Source: Pseudomonas sp. PD9R (GTDB taxonomy: Bacteria; Pseudomonadota; Gammaproteobacteria; Pseudomonadales; Pseudomonadaceae). Taken from it: a stretch of 64,000 nucleotides of DNA. Both the position numbers and the translations under genes were made by a program. The DNA is taken from contig NZ_JAHTMR010000003.1 of assembly GCF_019200975.1 (NCBI RefSeq), forward strand, positions 341,639-405,638. Direction: 5' to 3'. The notes beneath the pieces were generated by a model. That model was not told the origin of the DNA. It searched no databases and was given only the letters and a program-made list of their open reading frames with translations. Of this stretch, positions 45,345-54,421 are shown piece by piece. Position 1 is the stretch's first letter; each line of letters starts with the position of its first letter.

Positions 45345-46880
45345 TCAGGTTCGGACGCGGGTCGCGGTGGCCTCGCAGACGTCCTCGACAGCACCACGGT
45401 CGAGAAACAGAAACACTACCCCGGCAGTCAGAGTCGTAATAGCGGTCAGTATTAGTAGCAACGTTTTGAACGCTGCATCATAACTTTGGGCCAGCGTGCC
45501 AGCGGCTATATTCGGCAAGAACTGTACAGCTCCAGCCACATCCCCGGTAATCATGTGTTGGGCGGCATTTGCGGTGTCGGTGATGGCCTGGGAACTCAGC
45601 GAACCAAGGTGATGTGCCGTCAGAGCTGACAGCAGCGCAGTGACCAGGGCCAGGGCGATGCCTTCACCCGCGACACGGGTCGTGCTGAATATTCCGGTGG
45701 CCATGCCGGCTCGCTCCTTGGGCACGACACTCACCGCCAGACCATCCATCAACCCCCAAGGGAAGCTGATGCCGACCCCAATCACCAGCATCGGCCAGGT
45801 CAGTTGGTCTGCGGTGCTTCCCAACGGCAGGTGACTAAGCCAGTAAAGTCCGCCTGCCGAGACCAGCAAACCTGTACCACACAGTGTAGAGGGTGAGAGC
45901 CAGCGAGTGAGGTAACCCGCCACGATAGGCAGAACCAGGAGGGGGCCGGACAAGGCGATCATCAGGAAACCGGCATCCATCTCGCTCATGCCTTCGATCC
46001 CGACGAAACGAACGGGCAGCAACACGAGCAGCACGACAAACGCATAAGCAGGTGCTGCGGCCAGCAGCTGAACACCGACAAATCGAGGGAAGCGAAAGAG
46101 CGTCAGGTCGAGCATCGGTTGCGCGACTCGACGTTCAATCAGGATGAAGGCCAGCAACGACAACAGGGCCATGACCAACAGCGCCAGTACCAGCGGATCG
46201 ATCAAGCCACTTTCCGGCACCTTAAGAATGGCAAATGTAAATACGCCCAGGGCCACCGTGAAGGTGATCGCACCAGCCCAGTCAATGCCAACGGCCGCCG
46301 GATTGCGCGATTCTGCCATGTACCGTGCGCCGAGCAGTAATGCCACGACTGCCAGCACGGTGATCATCCAGAAAATCACGTGCCAGCCGAACATTTCAAT
46401 GATCAGCCCGGCGGCGATGGGGCCAAAGGCAAGCCCGATACCGAAACTGCTGCCGACGAAGCTGAATGCGCGAATCCTCGCGGGGCCGTCGAACACTTGG
46501 GCCAGGGCTGACATACCGCCGGAAAACACCGCCGCAGCGGCCACGCCTTGGAGGGCGCGCATCCCGTCGAACACCAACATGTTGGATACCACCGTCAGGG
46601 CCGCCGAAGACACCGCAAAGCCAATCACACCGCCGATAAAAACCCGCTTGCGACCAAAGCTGTCCGACAGTGCGCCCGCCAGCATCAGCAGGCTGCCGAA
46701 CGTCAGCATGAAGGCGTTAGTAATCCAGTTGACCTCCAAGGGCGTTGCATTCAAATCCCGTCCGATAACGGGCAGTGCGATGGCGGCGGCCGTGAAATTG
46801 AGCGGCATGGTGACGGCCGCTATACAGACGGCCAGAAGAACCACCGTTCGCTCGAAGGCACCGTAGGTGTGAGGTTTCAT
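45345..46880 (-). CDS. MFS drug efflux transporter, DHA2 (EmrB/QacA) family
   Basis: 511 residues with 14 helices, the DHA2 count. Motif A (GALSDSFGRKRVFIGG) follows helix 2 and motif C-like GSSFGIGLAFGPIAAGLI lies in helix 5. Exports hydrophobic or cationic toxicants by H+ antiport. It starts 160 bp from the divergent LysR gene at 47041; that region contains ATAAATC and GATTTAT arms that could be a regulator site. Confidence 0.9.
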   Translation of the reverse strand: MKPHTYGAFERTVVLLAVCIAAVTMPLNFTAAAIALPVIGRDLNATPLEVNWITNAFMLTFGSLLMLAGALSDSFGRKRVFIGGVIGFAVSSAALTVVSNMLVFDGMRALQGVAAAAVFSGGMSALAQVFDGPARIRAFSFVGSSFGIGLAFGPIAAGLIIEMFGWHVIFWMITVLAVVALLLGARYMAESRNPAAVGIDWAGAITFTVALGVFTFAILKVPESGLIDPLVLALLVMALLSLLAFILIERRVAQPMLDLTLFRFPRFVGVQLLAAAPAYAFVVLLVLLPVRFVGIEGMSEMDAGFLMIALSGPLLVLPIVAGYLTRWLSPSTLCGTGLLVSAGGLYWLSHLPLGSTADQLTWPMLVIGVGISFPWGLMDGLAVSVVPKERAGMATGIFSTTRVAGEGIALALVTALLSALTAHHLGSLSSQAITDTANAAQHMITGDVAGAVQFLPNIAAGTLAQSYDAAFKTLLLILTAITTLTAGVVFLFLDRGAVEDVCEATATRVRT

Positions 46881-47040
46881 AGAGTGTGATCCTGAAGTGG
46901 GGAGCAGGGTGCCAGGAACGGATTCGGGCTATTGCCCTGTGCGGACTGAATGTTTGAGAATCATAAATCGTCGTTAAACTTGCTAAAAATGATGATTTAT
47001 CCGTTCATAGCGGAAATAAACGCTCGAATGTGAGGGTGAG

Positions 47041-48015
47041 ATGGATCGAATTACCGGGCTTCTGCCTTTCGTCAAAACGGCCGAACTCGGCAGTTTTGTC
47101 GCCGCTGGCCGCGCATTGGGTTTATCGGCATCCGCCGTGGGTAAAAGCGTGACGCGCCTGGAGCAGCAGGTGGGTGTCCGGCTGTTTCAACGCACCACTC
47201 GCAGCCTCAGCCTGACCGACGAGGGCCGCCAGTTTCACGAGCGTTGCCGACGTATTCTCGAAGACTTCGAGGACGCCCAGGCTGCGTTGACACATTCAAC
47301 CGAGATTCCCAGAGGTCGTTTGCGTATCACGCTGCCCATTGCCAGTTATCAACTGTTCCGGGCAGCATTCTTGGACTTCATGTCGTGTTATCCGGAAATT
47401 GAAATGGACATCGATTTCAGCGATCAGATGGTGGACTTGATCAACGAAGGAATGGATATCGCCATACGCGGCGGTGAACTTCCGGACTCACTGCTGATGC
47501 GCCGTTCTTTGCCCCCGGTGCAGTTGCTGGTGTGTGCATCGCCAACCTATCTCGAACGTCACGGTGCGCCTCAGGTGCCACATGACTTGGCTGATCATGC
47601 AGGCGTGAGGTTCCGCTACTTTCAAAATGGGAAACTCCAGGACTGGCCCCTGCGGCGCAAGGCCGGGGAGGTAGAGCTTCGTACGCGGACGACCCTTATC
47701 TGTAACAACATGAATATGGTCCACGGTGCGCTGGTCAACGGATTCGGAGTGGGCGTGATACCGGATTTTCTCGCCCGTGAAGCGCTGGCGGATGGATCGC
47801 TGCGGTGCATATTGCTGGATCATCTGGCGCCACCCAACCCCATGAGTATGGTCTGGCCCTCCAGTCGACAACTGTCCCGAAAAATCCGGGTGTTTGTCGA
47901 TTTCATCAGTGCTCGTCTTGCGCAGGAAATGTCGGCGGTCACGGTTTCCATCGCTGAGAGCGTCGAGCGCTCAACCGCCGACACGACGTCGGCGATTGAC
48001 GGCTCTGTCAGTTGA
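47041..48015 (+). CDS. LysR family transcriptional regulator
   Basis: 324 residues, full length. The helix-turn-helix is RITGLLPFVKTAELGSFVAAGRALGLSASAVGKSVTRLE, followed by the RLFQRTTRSLSLTDEG wing. It is divergent from the DHA2 pump gene and ends 4 bp before the convergent MFS gene at 48020. The most likely target is the pump or itself. A low-complexity tail (STADTTSAIDGSVS) is unlike most family members. Confidence 0.87.
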   Translation: MDRITGLLPFVKTAELGSFVAAGRALGLSASAVGKSVTRLEQQVGVRLFQRTTRSLSLTDEGRQFHERCRRILEDFEDAQAALTHSTEIPRGRLRITLPIASYQLFRAAFLDFMSCYPEIEMDIDFSDQMVDLINEGMDIAIRGGELPDSLLMRRSLPPVQLLVCASPTYLERHGAPQVPHDLADHAGVRFRYFQNGKLQDWPLRRKAGEVELRTRTTLICNNMNMVHGALVNGFGVGVIPDFLAREALADGSLRCILLDHLAPPNPMSMVWPSSRQLSRKIRVFVDFISARLAQEMSAVTVSIAESVERSTADTTSAIDGSVS

Positions 48016-48019
48016 AAGG

Positions 48020-49222
48020 TTAGCGCCTGGTCAGCCCTGTCGCGGCAATTACAGCTACCGCGATCAGACACGACGCCCCTCCCAATTGAAGGGTACTGAC
48101 GATACCCTGCGCATCGAACACCGTGCCTCCGAGCAGGGCGCCGAGGGAAATGGCCAACTGAAAAAACGTGACCAGCATGGCCTGTCCCGACTCCTGCGCC
48201 TGCGGCAAAGCTTCCAGCATCCAACCGGTCATCGATAGGGGGACCAGGCCAAACGCTGCGCCCCAGACCAGGCTCGCAACGCCCGCAGTGATCAGGCCGC
48301 CATCGAGCCATCCTTCGCCGACCAGCACAGAGGTGAACAGCACGCCTGCGATCACTGCCGCCGCCAGAAGGGCGACAGCCCGGGCATTCCTCGCGACGAG
48401 CCGCCCAGCAACCAGCGTTCCGACGAAGCCTGCCGTTCCATAGATCAGCAAAAGGCTGACCACCGCGTCCCCCGTGAGCCCGAACAATTGCTGGAACATG
48501 GGCCGCAGATAGGTGTATCCCGCGAAGTGGCCGGCCACCACAAAAAACGTGACCACTAGCCCCAGCCGCGCGCTCAGGCGAGTGAAAGGTTCAAGCAATT
48601 CACGAGGGCTGATGGCTCGTGCCGCAGGCAGGGCGGGCAGCACCTTCAATTGCAAGACCAGTACCGCACCCGCCAACACCGCAGAGACCGCAAATGCAAT
48701 TCGCCAACCTGCAAAGTTTCCCAACAGGGCGCCCGCAGGCACGCCGGCCACTGTGGCCACCGAGATACCCGCGAGGATGTAAGACATCGCCTTGGGCTGC
48801 ATCGCACTGGGCACCAGATGCCCGGTTGCACTCGGTGCGAAGGTCCAGAATCCGCCCACGCACAGACCCAGCAATACGCGAGCGAAGAGCATGGTCGCCA
48901 GGTTTGGAGCGAGTGCGGCGAACACATTCGACAGCACCAGCAGCGCCGATAAAACCAACAGCACTGCTCGGCGATCAAGACGACCTGAGGCCGTCAATAG
49001 TACTGGCCCTGCCAGTGCGGCGCTCACCCCCGGAAGAGTGACCATCAAGCCTGCCGTTCCCTCACTGACATTCAGACTGGCGGCAATATTGGTCAGTAAG
49101 CCAACCGGAAGAAACTCGCAGGTGACTGAGGCGAAGGTACTGATCGCTAACGATCCCACCGCCAGCCATGCCGGTGCAGCCACTGATGTTTCGGCACCGA
49201 TTTGATGTCCAGCTGAACTCAT
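48020..49222 (-). CDS. MFS transporter, DHA1 (AraJ/SotB-like) family
   Basis: 400 residues with 12 helices. The N-terminal SLAISTFASVTCEFLPVGLLTNIAASLNVS motif is typical of sugar- or drug-efflux DHA1 carriers. It starts 16 bp after the Old Yellow Enzyme gene ends on the same strand, so it is likely the last gene of a detoxification operon. Confidence 0.85.
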   Translation of the reverse strand: MSSAGHQIGAETSVAAPAWLAVGSLAISTFASVTCEFLPVGLLTNIAASLNVSEGTAGLMVTLPGVSAALAGPVLLTASGRLDRRAVLLVLSALLVLSNVFAALAPNLATMLFARVLLGLCVGGFWTFAPSATGHLVPSAMQPKAMSYILAGISVATVAGVPAGALLGNFAGWRIAFAVSAVLAGAVLVLQLKVLPALPAARAISPRELLEPFTRLSARLGLVVTFFVVAGHFAGYTYLRPMFQQLFGLTGDAVVSLLLIYGTAGFVGTLVAGRLVARNARAVALLAAAVIAGVLFTSVLVGEGWLDGGLITAGVASLVWGAAFGLVPLSMTGWMLEALPQAQESGQAMLVTFFQLAISLGALLGGTVFDAQGIVSTLQLGGASCLIAVAVIAATGLTRR

Positions 49223-49237
49223 TTTTCATGACTCCGA

Positions 49238-50350
49238 TCAGGCCGTGGCCTCCAGGGCTTCGGCGTGGTATTCGGCGTAATCCAGATACCCTTCAAGGCC
49301 GCCCTGATAGAAATAGTCGACGCGCGGGGCGGTCAGTGGATAACCGTGACGCATACGGTTCACCAGATCCGGGTTAGCCACGAAGGACGTACCAAATGCC
49401 ACAAGGTCAACGGTACCGTCGGCCAGAAGTGCTTCGCCGGACTGTTGCGAGTAGCCGCCACTGACCATAACGGTGCCGCGATAGTGCTTGCGCAGGAACC
49501 CGGCGATGTCATTGAACTCGGCAGCAGCGGTGCCCCGTGGCTGGTTGGGAAAGCCCCACCCATGCACAAAGGCCAGGTCAAAGTCATTGAGGCGATTTAC
49601 GAGATGGGCGTACGTCGTAACGCTGTCCTGATTGGCCGTTACCACGCCTGATATAACGCCGGGGCTGAGTTTGACAGCGACTTTTTTCGGACCCCATTCA
49701 GCAACGCATGCCGCAACGATTTCGAGCAGAAAGCGTGAGCGATTCTCCGGTGAGCCGCCGTAGGCGTCGGTGCGCTGGTTGGTCGCCGAGTTGAAAAACT
49801 CCGGGATCAGATAAAGATACGCACCATGAATTTCGAATCCATCAAAACCTGCGCGGCGCGCGTTGGCGCTGGCCTTGGCGTAATCGGCCACGGTTTGACG
49901 AATATCCTCCAGGGTCATTTCCCGTGGCGTCACGGTTGTTTGGAAACCATTGTTGGTAAACGCCATTTCTTGCGGGTTGATCGCCGAGGGCCCGGCAGGT
50001 AGCTCGCCGCCCAGATGGTCGGGATGCGACACCGCGCCCAGATGGCCGGCCTGGAAGAAAATCTTGCCGCCCTTGGCATGCACCGCATCGGTGATTTTGC
50101 GCCAGCCTGCAACTTGCTCTTCGGTGTATATCGCTGGCACGTTGAAGAAGCCGATGGACTCAGGGTTGACCCAACTGCCCTCAGTGAGGATAAGGCCGGC
50201 CTCTGCGCGTTGGCTGTAATACTCGACCATTGATTCATTGGGCACCAGGCCAGGGTTGTCCGCCCGGCAGCGGCTTAACGATGACATGACGATGCGGTTT
50301 TTCAGGTGCAAATCACCCAGCGCAAAGGGCTCGAATAGGAGGTCAGACAT
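49238..50350 (-). CDS. Old Yellow Enzyme family alkene reductase with altered substrate pocket
   Basis: 370 residues, a TIM-barrel FMN enzyme that reduces activated alkenes with NAD(P)H. The family signature LFEPFALGDLHLKNRIVMSSLSRCRA opens the protein, and FEIHGAYLYLIPEFFNSATNQRTDAYGG is the active-site segment. His175 and Tyr180 are conserved, but the residue that pairs with the His (Asn or His three positions on) is Tyr178. FMN-binding residues toward the C-terminus (VSGGYSQ, LVAFGTSFVANPDL) are present. It lies in the operon epoxide hydrolase, this gene, MFS carrier. Confidence 0.87.
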   Translation of the reverse strand: MSDLLFEPFALGDLHLKNRIVMSSLSRCRADNPGLVPNESMVEYYSQRAEAGLILTEGSWVNPESIGFFNVPAIYTEEQVAGWRKITDAVHAKGGKIFFQAGHLGAVSHPDHLGGELPAGPSAINPQEMAFTNNGFQTTVTPREMTLEDIRQTVADYAKASANARRAGFDGFEIHGAYLYLIPEFFNSATNQRTDAYGGSPENRSRFLLEIVAACVAEWGPKKVAVKLSPGVISGVVTANQDSVTTYAHLVNRLNDFDLAFVHGWGFPNQPRGTAAAEFNDIAGFLRKHYRGTVMVSGGYSQQSGEALLADGTVDLVAFGTSFVANPDLVNRMRHGYPLTAPRVDYFYQGGLEGYLDYAEYHAEALEATA

Positions 50351-50414
50351 TCAAAAAATCTCGGGTAATCAAAACAAAACGCGGCGAATACGCCGCTTGG
50401 CAAATCAGAAATAC

Positions 50415-51704
50415 TCAGACCAATCGGTAGGGCTTCAATGCCTTGCGAAGCTCTTCGACGAAGGAGCCAGGTTTTTCCAGGGCTGCAAAATGTCCACCGG
50501 CCGGAACTTCATTCCAGTAGGTCAATTTGGAGTAGGTTTGATCGCCCCAGCTCTTGGGGGGCGTGAAAATGTCGCCCTTGAAAATACTCACGGCGACCGG
50601 GCCTGCCAGCTCGAAGCGGACGAAGTCCTTGTTGAAGCTTTCCTTGTAAAGGCGAGCGGACGATGCAGCGGTGTCTGTCACCCAGTACAGCATGATGTTG
50701 TCGAGCATCTTGTCGACCGCGATGGCGTCGGCAGGGTCGCCTCTGTTATCGGTCCAGGCTTGAAACTTTTCATAGATCCACATCGCCTGCCCAATCGGCG
50801 AGTCAGCCAGTCCGTAGCCGAGCGTTTGCGGCCGCGAGCCTTGTATGGACGCATAGCCGGAGAGATCGGCACCGTAATGGATGAGTTGATTCAGCGCTGC
50901 CTGCTCGGCAGGCGTGTAACCGCCAGCGCCCGGTGGCGGCGGTGGGAACAGAATCGGCAGATTCAGGTGGATCGCAGCCAGACCTTGTGGCTGCTGCTTT
51001 GACATCCAGCTGGCAACACCTGCTCCCAGGTCCCCGCCCTGTGCAACGTAATGGGCGTAACCGAGCCGTTTCATCAGCATGTCCCACGCCTGAGCAATGC
51101 GAGGTAGGCCCCAGCCGGCGGTCGTTGGTTTGTCGGAAAAACCATAACCGGGCATCGATGGAATCACCACATGAAACGCGTCGGCTACCGTCCCACCGTG
51201 GGCGGTCGGATTGACCAATGGATCAATGGTATCGAGGAACTCGACAACCGAGCCAGGCCAGCCGTGAGTCAGGATCATCGGCAATGCATTGGCGTGCCGT
51301 GACTTCACATGAATGAAGTGGATGCCCAGACCGTCGATGCTGGTGCGGAATTGAGGGAAGGCATTGAGTCGCTTTTCCAGCCGAGTCATGTCGTACTGGC
51401 GTCGCCAGTAATCGGTGAGAGCCTTGGCTTTGGCCAGCGGAACCCCTTGGCTCCAATCTGCGGTAGTGCCCGCATCCGGCCAACGGACGGTAGTCAGGCG
51501 CTGGCGCAAATCGACGATTACCGAGGGATCAAGCTTGACGCGAAAAGGCGTTATGCCGTTGCCCACCGGAGTGTTTTCGATAGCTGATGCGTTGACGGCT
51601 AGGGGGAGGCCGCTGGCTGCCAGCGCAATGCCGGAGGCCGCACCCGCTATCAGGTGGCGTCGAGATAATGTGAAGCCGGGAAGATCGTTATGTGCATCTG
51701 GCAT
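50415..51704 (-). CDS. Tat-exported epoxide hydrolase family protein
   Basis: 429 residues. Twin-arginine signal SRRHLIAGAASGIALAASGLPLAV (Arg-Arg at 15-16) and cleavage near AVNASA, so the enzyme acts in the periplasm. The EHN domain begins at ITPFRVKLDPSVIVDLRQRL. HGWPGS is the oxyanion motif, the nucleophile Asp is in QGGDLGAG, and His lies in PAGGHFAALEKP. Hydrolyses epoxides to diols. A periplasmic epoxide hydrolase is less common than cytoplasmic forms and fits defence against external epoxides. Confidence 0.88.
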   Translation of the reverse strand: MPDAHNDLPGFTLSRRHLIAGAASGIALAASGLPLAVNASAIENTPVGNGITPFRVKLDPSVIVDLRQRLTTVRWPDAGTTADWSQGVPLAKAKALTDYWRRQYDMTRLEKRLNAFPQFRTSIDGLGIHFIHVKSRHANALPMILTHGWPGSVVEFLDTIDPLVNPTAHGGTVADAFHVVIPSMPGYGFSDKPTTAGWGLPRIAQAWDMLMKRLGYAHYVAQGGDLGAGVASWMSKQQPQGLAAIHLNLPILFPPPPPGAGGYTPAEQAALNQLIHYGADLSGYASIQGSRPQTLGYGLADSPIGQAMWIYEKFQAWTDNRGDPADAIAVDKMLDNIMLYWVTDTAASSARLYKESFNKDFVRFELAGPVAVSIFKGDIFTPPKSWGDQTYSKLTYWNEVPAGGHFAALEKPGSFVEELRKALKPYRLV

Positions 51705-51767
51705 CGCGTGAATCCTGTTGGGTTATGGAGGGGGAGGCTGCCGCGAGGGCAGCCGGGGCTCGTACCG

Positions 51768-52523
51768 TTAGGCGCCGTAGCCACCATCCACGCTGAATAC
51801 ACTGCCGTTAACAAAGCTCGCCGAAGGGCTCACCAGGAAAGCCACGGCGGCTGCGATTTCGTCGGGCCGGCCAAAGCGACCCAGTGCATTGGCACCTTTC
51901 TGCCAACCGGAGAACGGGCCGTCTTGAGGGTTCATATCGGTGTTGATAGAGCCCACGCGGATGATGTTCACAGTGATGCCGCGAGGGCCCAGTTCACGGG
52001 CAGCACCTTTTGAGTAACCCTCGATTGCGGCTTTGGTCGCGGCATAATCCGCCAACCCTGGCACGCCCACGAGCGAGGCGAGGCCGGAGGACATCGAAAC
52101 AATGCGTCCGCCGTCAGTCATCACTCGGGACGCTTCACGGATACCGGTGATGACACCGCTCAAGTTGATGGCAACTTGACGGTCGAAACGCTCGGTCTCC
52201 AGTGTTTCGATAATCGATCCTGTCTCGAAAACACCGGCGTTGTTGACGAGGATGTCCAGCTTTCCAAATGTCGACACCACGTTGTTGATCAGCGCGACGA
52301 CTTGAGCTTCATCAGCTTGATCAGCCTTGAAAGCGTGGGCTTTTCCGCCTGCCGCTTCGATGGCGCTAACCACTTCCTGGGCCTTTTGCGCGTTGGCGGT
52401 GAAGCTGATAGCAACCGTCGCACCCAGTTCGGCGAGTTGCTTGGCGACCGCTGCGCCAATGCCGCGCGCACCGCCAGTCACCAGCGCAACCTTGCCTTGC
52501 AGATTCAAAAGTGTGTTTGTCAT
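51768..52523 (-). CDS. SDR family oxidoreductase
   Basis: 251 residues from the ATG at 52523; a longer start at 52580 would add 19 residues. The classical SDR tetrad is intact: Asn120, Ser145 or Ser146, Tyr160, Lys164. TGGARGIG is at 16-23. It closely resembles the protein at 37978 but keeps the active site that one has lost. Probably NADPH-dependent; substrate unknown. A 12-bp perfect inverted repeat lies 100 bp upstream. Confidence 0.88.
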   Translation of the reverse strand: MTNTLLNLQGKVALVTGGARGIGAAVAKQLAELGATVAISFTANAQKAQEVVSAIEAAGGKAHAFKADQADEAQVVALINNVVSTFGKLDILVNNAGVFETGSIIETLETERFDRQVAINLSGVITGIREASRVMTDGGRIVSMSSGLASLVGVPGLADYAATKAAIEGYSKGAARELGPRGITVNIIRVGSINTDMNPQDGPFSGWQKGANALGRFGRPDEIAAAVAFLVSPSASFVNGSVFSVDGGYGA

Positions 52524-52622
52524 CGTCGTAGCCTCAAAGAATGATTGAATACCTGAGTAGCTCTTCAGGTTTGGGATCACTCTATCGGGGCTAGATATTT
52601 CGAGAAGTCAGCTAATCGGGGA

Positions 52623-52650
52623 ATCACTGTCCATGGAGATGGACAGTGAT
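52623..52650. repeat. Perfect 12-bp inverted repeat, operator or terminator
   Basis: ATCACTGTCCAT and ATGGACAGTGAT separated by GGAG, then ATTTTTG on the plus strand. No plus-strand gene lies upstream to terminate, so an operator for the SDR gene at 52523 is as likely. Confidence 0.5.
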
Positions 52651-52954
52651 TTTTGATTGCGGAGTTTAAGAGCGGTCATTCAACGTACCAGGACGCGTTT
52701 TCTGTTTGACAGTATTCTTGGTAGTGGCAATTTTATGCTTTTTCCAGATTGTACTTATTAAAACTTACTCGCCTATGCTATCGCTGCCCCAAGTCTATTC
52801 TGCTTTGCGCGGTATGTTTTACTCATGTGGTGTTGAGATTGGATTTCGGCTTGATGTAGTCCGCGTCCAAACGACTGTGTAAGAATTTGCAGAGTGTTAA
52901 GCAGGTTTAAGCATTAATTATTCAACTGCGATGCGTCGTCTGCTGATGAAAAAT

Positions 52955-52978
52955 CAATGGTGCAATATTGCACTATTG
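52955..52978. promoter_or_regulatory. 24-bp dyad operator, copy A (upstream of LuxR gene)
   Basis: Inner 14 bp GTGCAATATTGCAC is a perfect palindrome, and the dyad extends to 24 bp with one mismatched pair. It lies 245 bp ahead of the LuxR-type gene and is shared with copies at 54257 and 56843. Confidence 0.75.
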
Positions 52979-53223
52979 TGTATCCGGTTCTTTGTGTCAG
53001 CGTGGCATAGTACTTGCGAGGTCTATCGTGACCGTGACCGGTTGTCGTTAGCTGGCGCGTTATTCAATCGCCCGGGTTAGATACTATTGCGCACGATATT
53101 TGCCAAAATCAAGATCTAGTATCGTATTGGAACCATCGGTTATGCGCGTCGTTTGGTAGGCATACTGCGCAGTGAAAGGACTATGCTTATCGTGATAAGG
53201 CATTTGCAAAATCGGAGGTCCTC

Positions 53224-54252
53224 ATGGGTGAAGTCTTTCATGATCATAAGCGTGTAGCGGCAGCAATAGCGACCGTTGTCGATGCTGTAGGGCAGCAGGG
53301 CTTTTATGCCATCGTGCTGGAGACGCTGGGACAATATATTGACTGTGAGCGTTGGCTGGCTATCAAGTACAGCAGGTTTTCTGCCCCCGAGTTCATTGTC
53401 AACACGTCTTTGAGCAGCGAGGCAGTTGAGCAATACATGAGTCACCTCTACAGGATCGACCCTCTGCTTCGGTTAGTGACTGAAGATCGCGTGCCCTCTG
53501 TCGTCACGTTTTCACTCATGCAAAGCGAGGATGATTCCAACGTTTATTACGATGAAATCTTCAAGTCGGGGCAGATTCTAGACGAGCTGACGCTGATGCT
53601 GCCCGTCATCGGTGGGGGTTATCTGGGCTTCTGCTTCGACCGCGAGTACACCCTGTTCAATGAGGATGAAATCGCGTTTTTCACCGCCCTGTACCCGATC
53701 ATCGTCGCTGCGCATGCCGCGCACATGCGAACGGAGTTTCTGGAGGGGCTCGGGGCCTTGTTCGGGAATGGAAAGGTCGGTGTTCTCACGGTAGGCAGTG
53801 ATAACAGGATTATCTACCAAAACCCCGCCTGGCAAGCCTTGGCCGGTCATGCCTTCGGAAACGAAACGTTGAAATTCATATTGAGTCAGCCTGAACTGAT
53901 CGCAGTTCATGTTGAGGGCTTGATTGCCCACTGGGAATATTCCAAGAATGTATCCGCTTCTGCTACGAGTGTTAGAGCAGTATTTCTCGAACAGAAAAGC
54001 GAAGGGTATATACAAACGGATGTAAAAGAGTTCTTCGAACAATTCTATGCTACTTATCACCTTAGCCCGCGCGAGCGACAACTGGTCGAAAAAACGTTAC
54101 GCGGGTATTCCATGCCCGTGATCGCAGAAAAACTTGATCTTAGTCTGGGCACGGTCAGAAATTATAAGCAGCGGTTGTACGCCAAACTCGATATCACCAG
54201 TGAACGGGAAATATTTTCTTTGTTCATGATGCACATGTTTGGACAATCATAA
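53224..54252 (+). CDS. LuxR-type regulator of the prenyl synthase/permease cluster
   Basis: 342 residues. A C-terminal LuxR helix-turn-helix (about 275-335: LSPRERQLVEKTLRGYSMPVIAEKLDLSLGTVRNYKQRLYAKL) follows an N-terminal region of 270 residues that looks like a PAS- or GAF-type sensor (VGQQGFYAIVLETLGQYIDCERW; YQNPAWQALAGHAFG). It is not the short autoinducer-binding form. The ATG has GGAGG at five-base spacing. Its first gene position and the matching operators ahead of it and the two downstream units make it the probable controller of the cluster. Confidence 0.88.
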   Translation: MGEVFHDHKRVAAAIATVVDAVGQQGFYAIVLETLGQYIDCERWLAIKYSRFSAPEFIVNTSLSSEAVEQYMSHLYRIDPLLRLVTEDRVPSVVTFSLMQSEDDSNVYYDEIFKSGQILDELTLMLPVIGGGYLGFCFDREYTLFNEDEIAFFTALYPIIVAAHAAHMRTEFLEGLGALFGNGKVGVLTVGSDNRIIYQNPAWQALAGHAFGNETLKFILSQPELIAVHVEGLIAHWEYSKNVSASATSVRAVFLEQKSEGYIQTDVKEFFEQFYATYHLSPRERQLVEKTLRGYSMPVIAEKLDLSLGTVRNYKQRLYAKLDITSEREIFSLFMMHMFGQS

Positions 54253-54256
54253 CGGT

Positions 54257-54280
54257 AGCTAGTGCAGATTAGCACTATTG
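54257..54280. promoter_or_regulatory. 24-bp dyad operator, copy B (upstream of permease gene)
   Basis: GTGCAGATTAGCACTATTG core; starts five bases after the LuxR stop and 142 bp ahead of the permease start. It matches copies A and C at the GTGC...GCA and TATT positions. Confidence 0.75.
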
Positions 54281-54421
54281 GTACAGTCGGTAACGAGCGC
54301 TAACATCGCCTTCAAGGCTCGGCACGCATCCTCGCAACAACGGTCAATCAGCGGCCGGCCTACAACGATAACAATATGAACTTGAAGACTCGCGGAATAC
54401 GCGAGCGGCGGGAGTATGCCC

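Larger units (their letters stand above)
52524..53223. other. 700-bp intergenic region with two regulatory dyads
   Basis: A/T-rich and without a credible gene. It contains the inverted repeat at 52623-52650 and the 24-bp operator copy at 52955-52978. The rest shows no recognisable feature. Confidence 0.6.
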
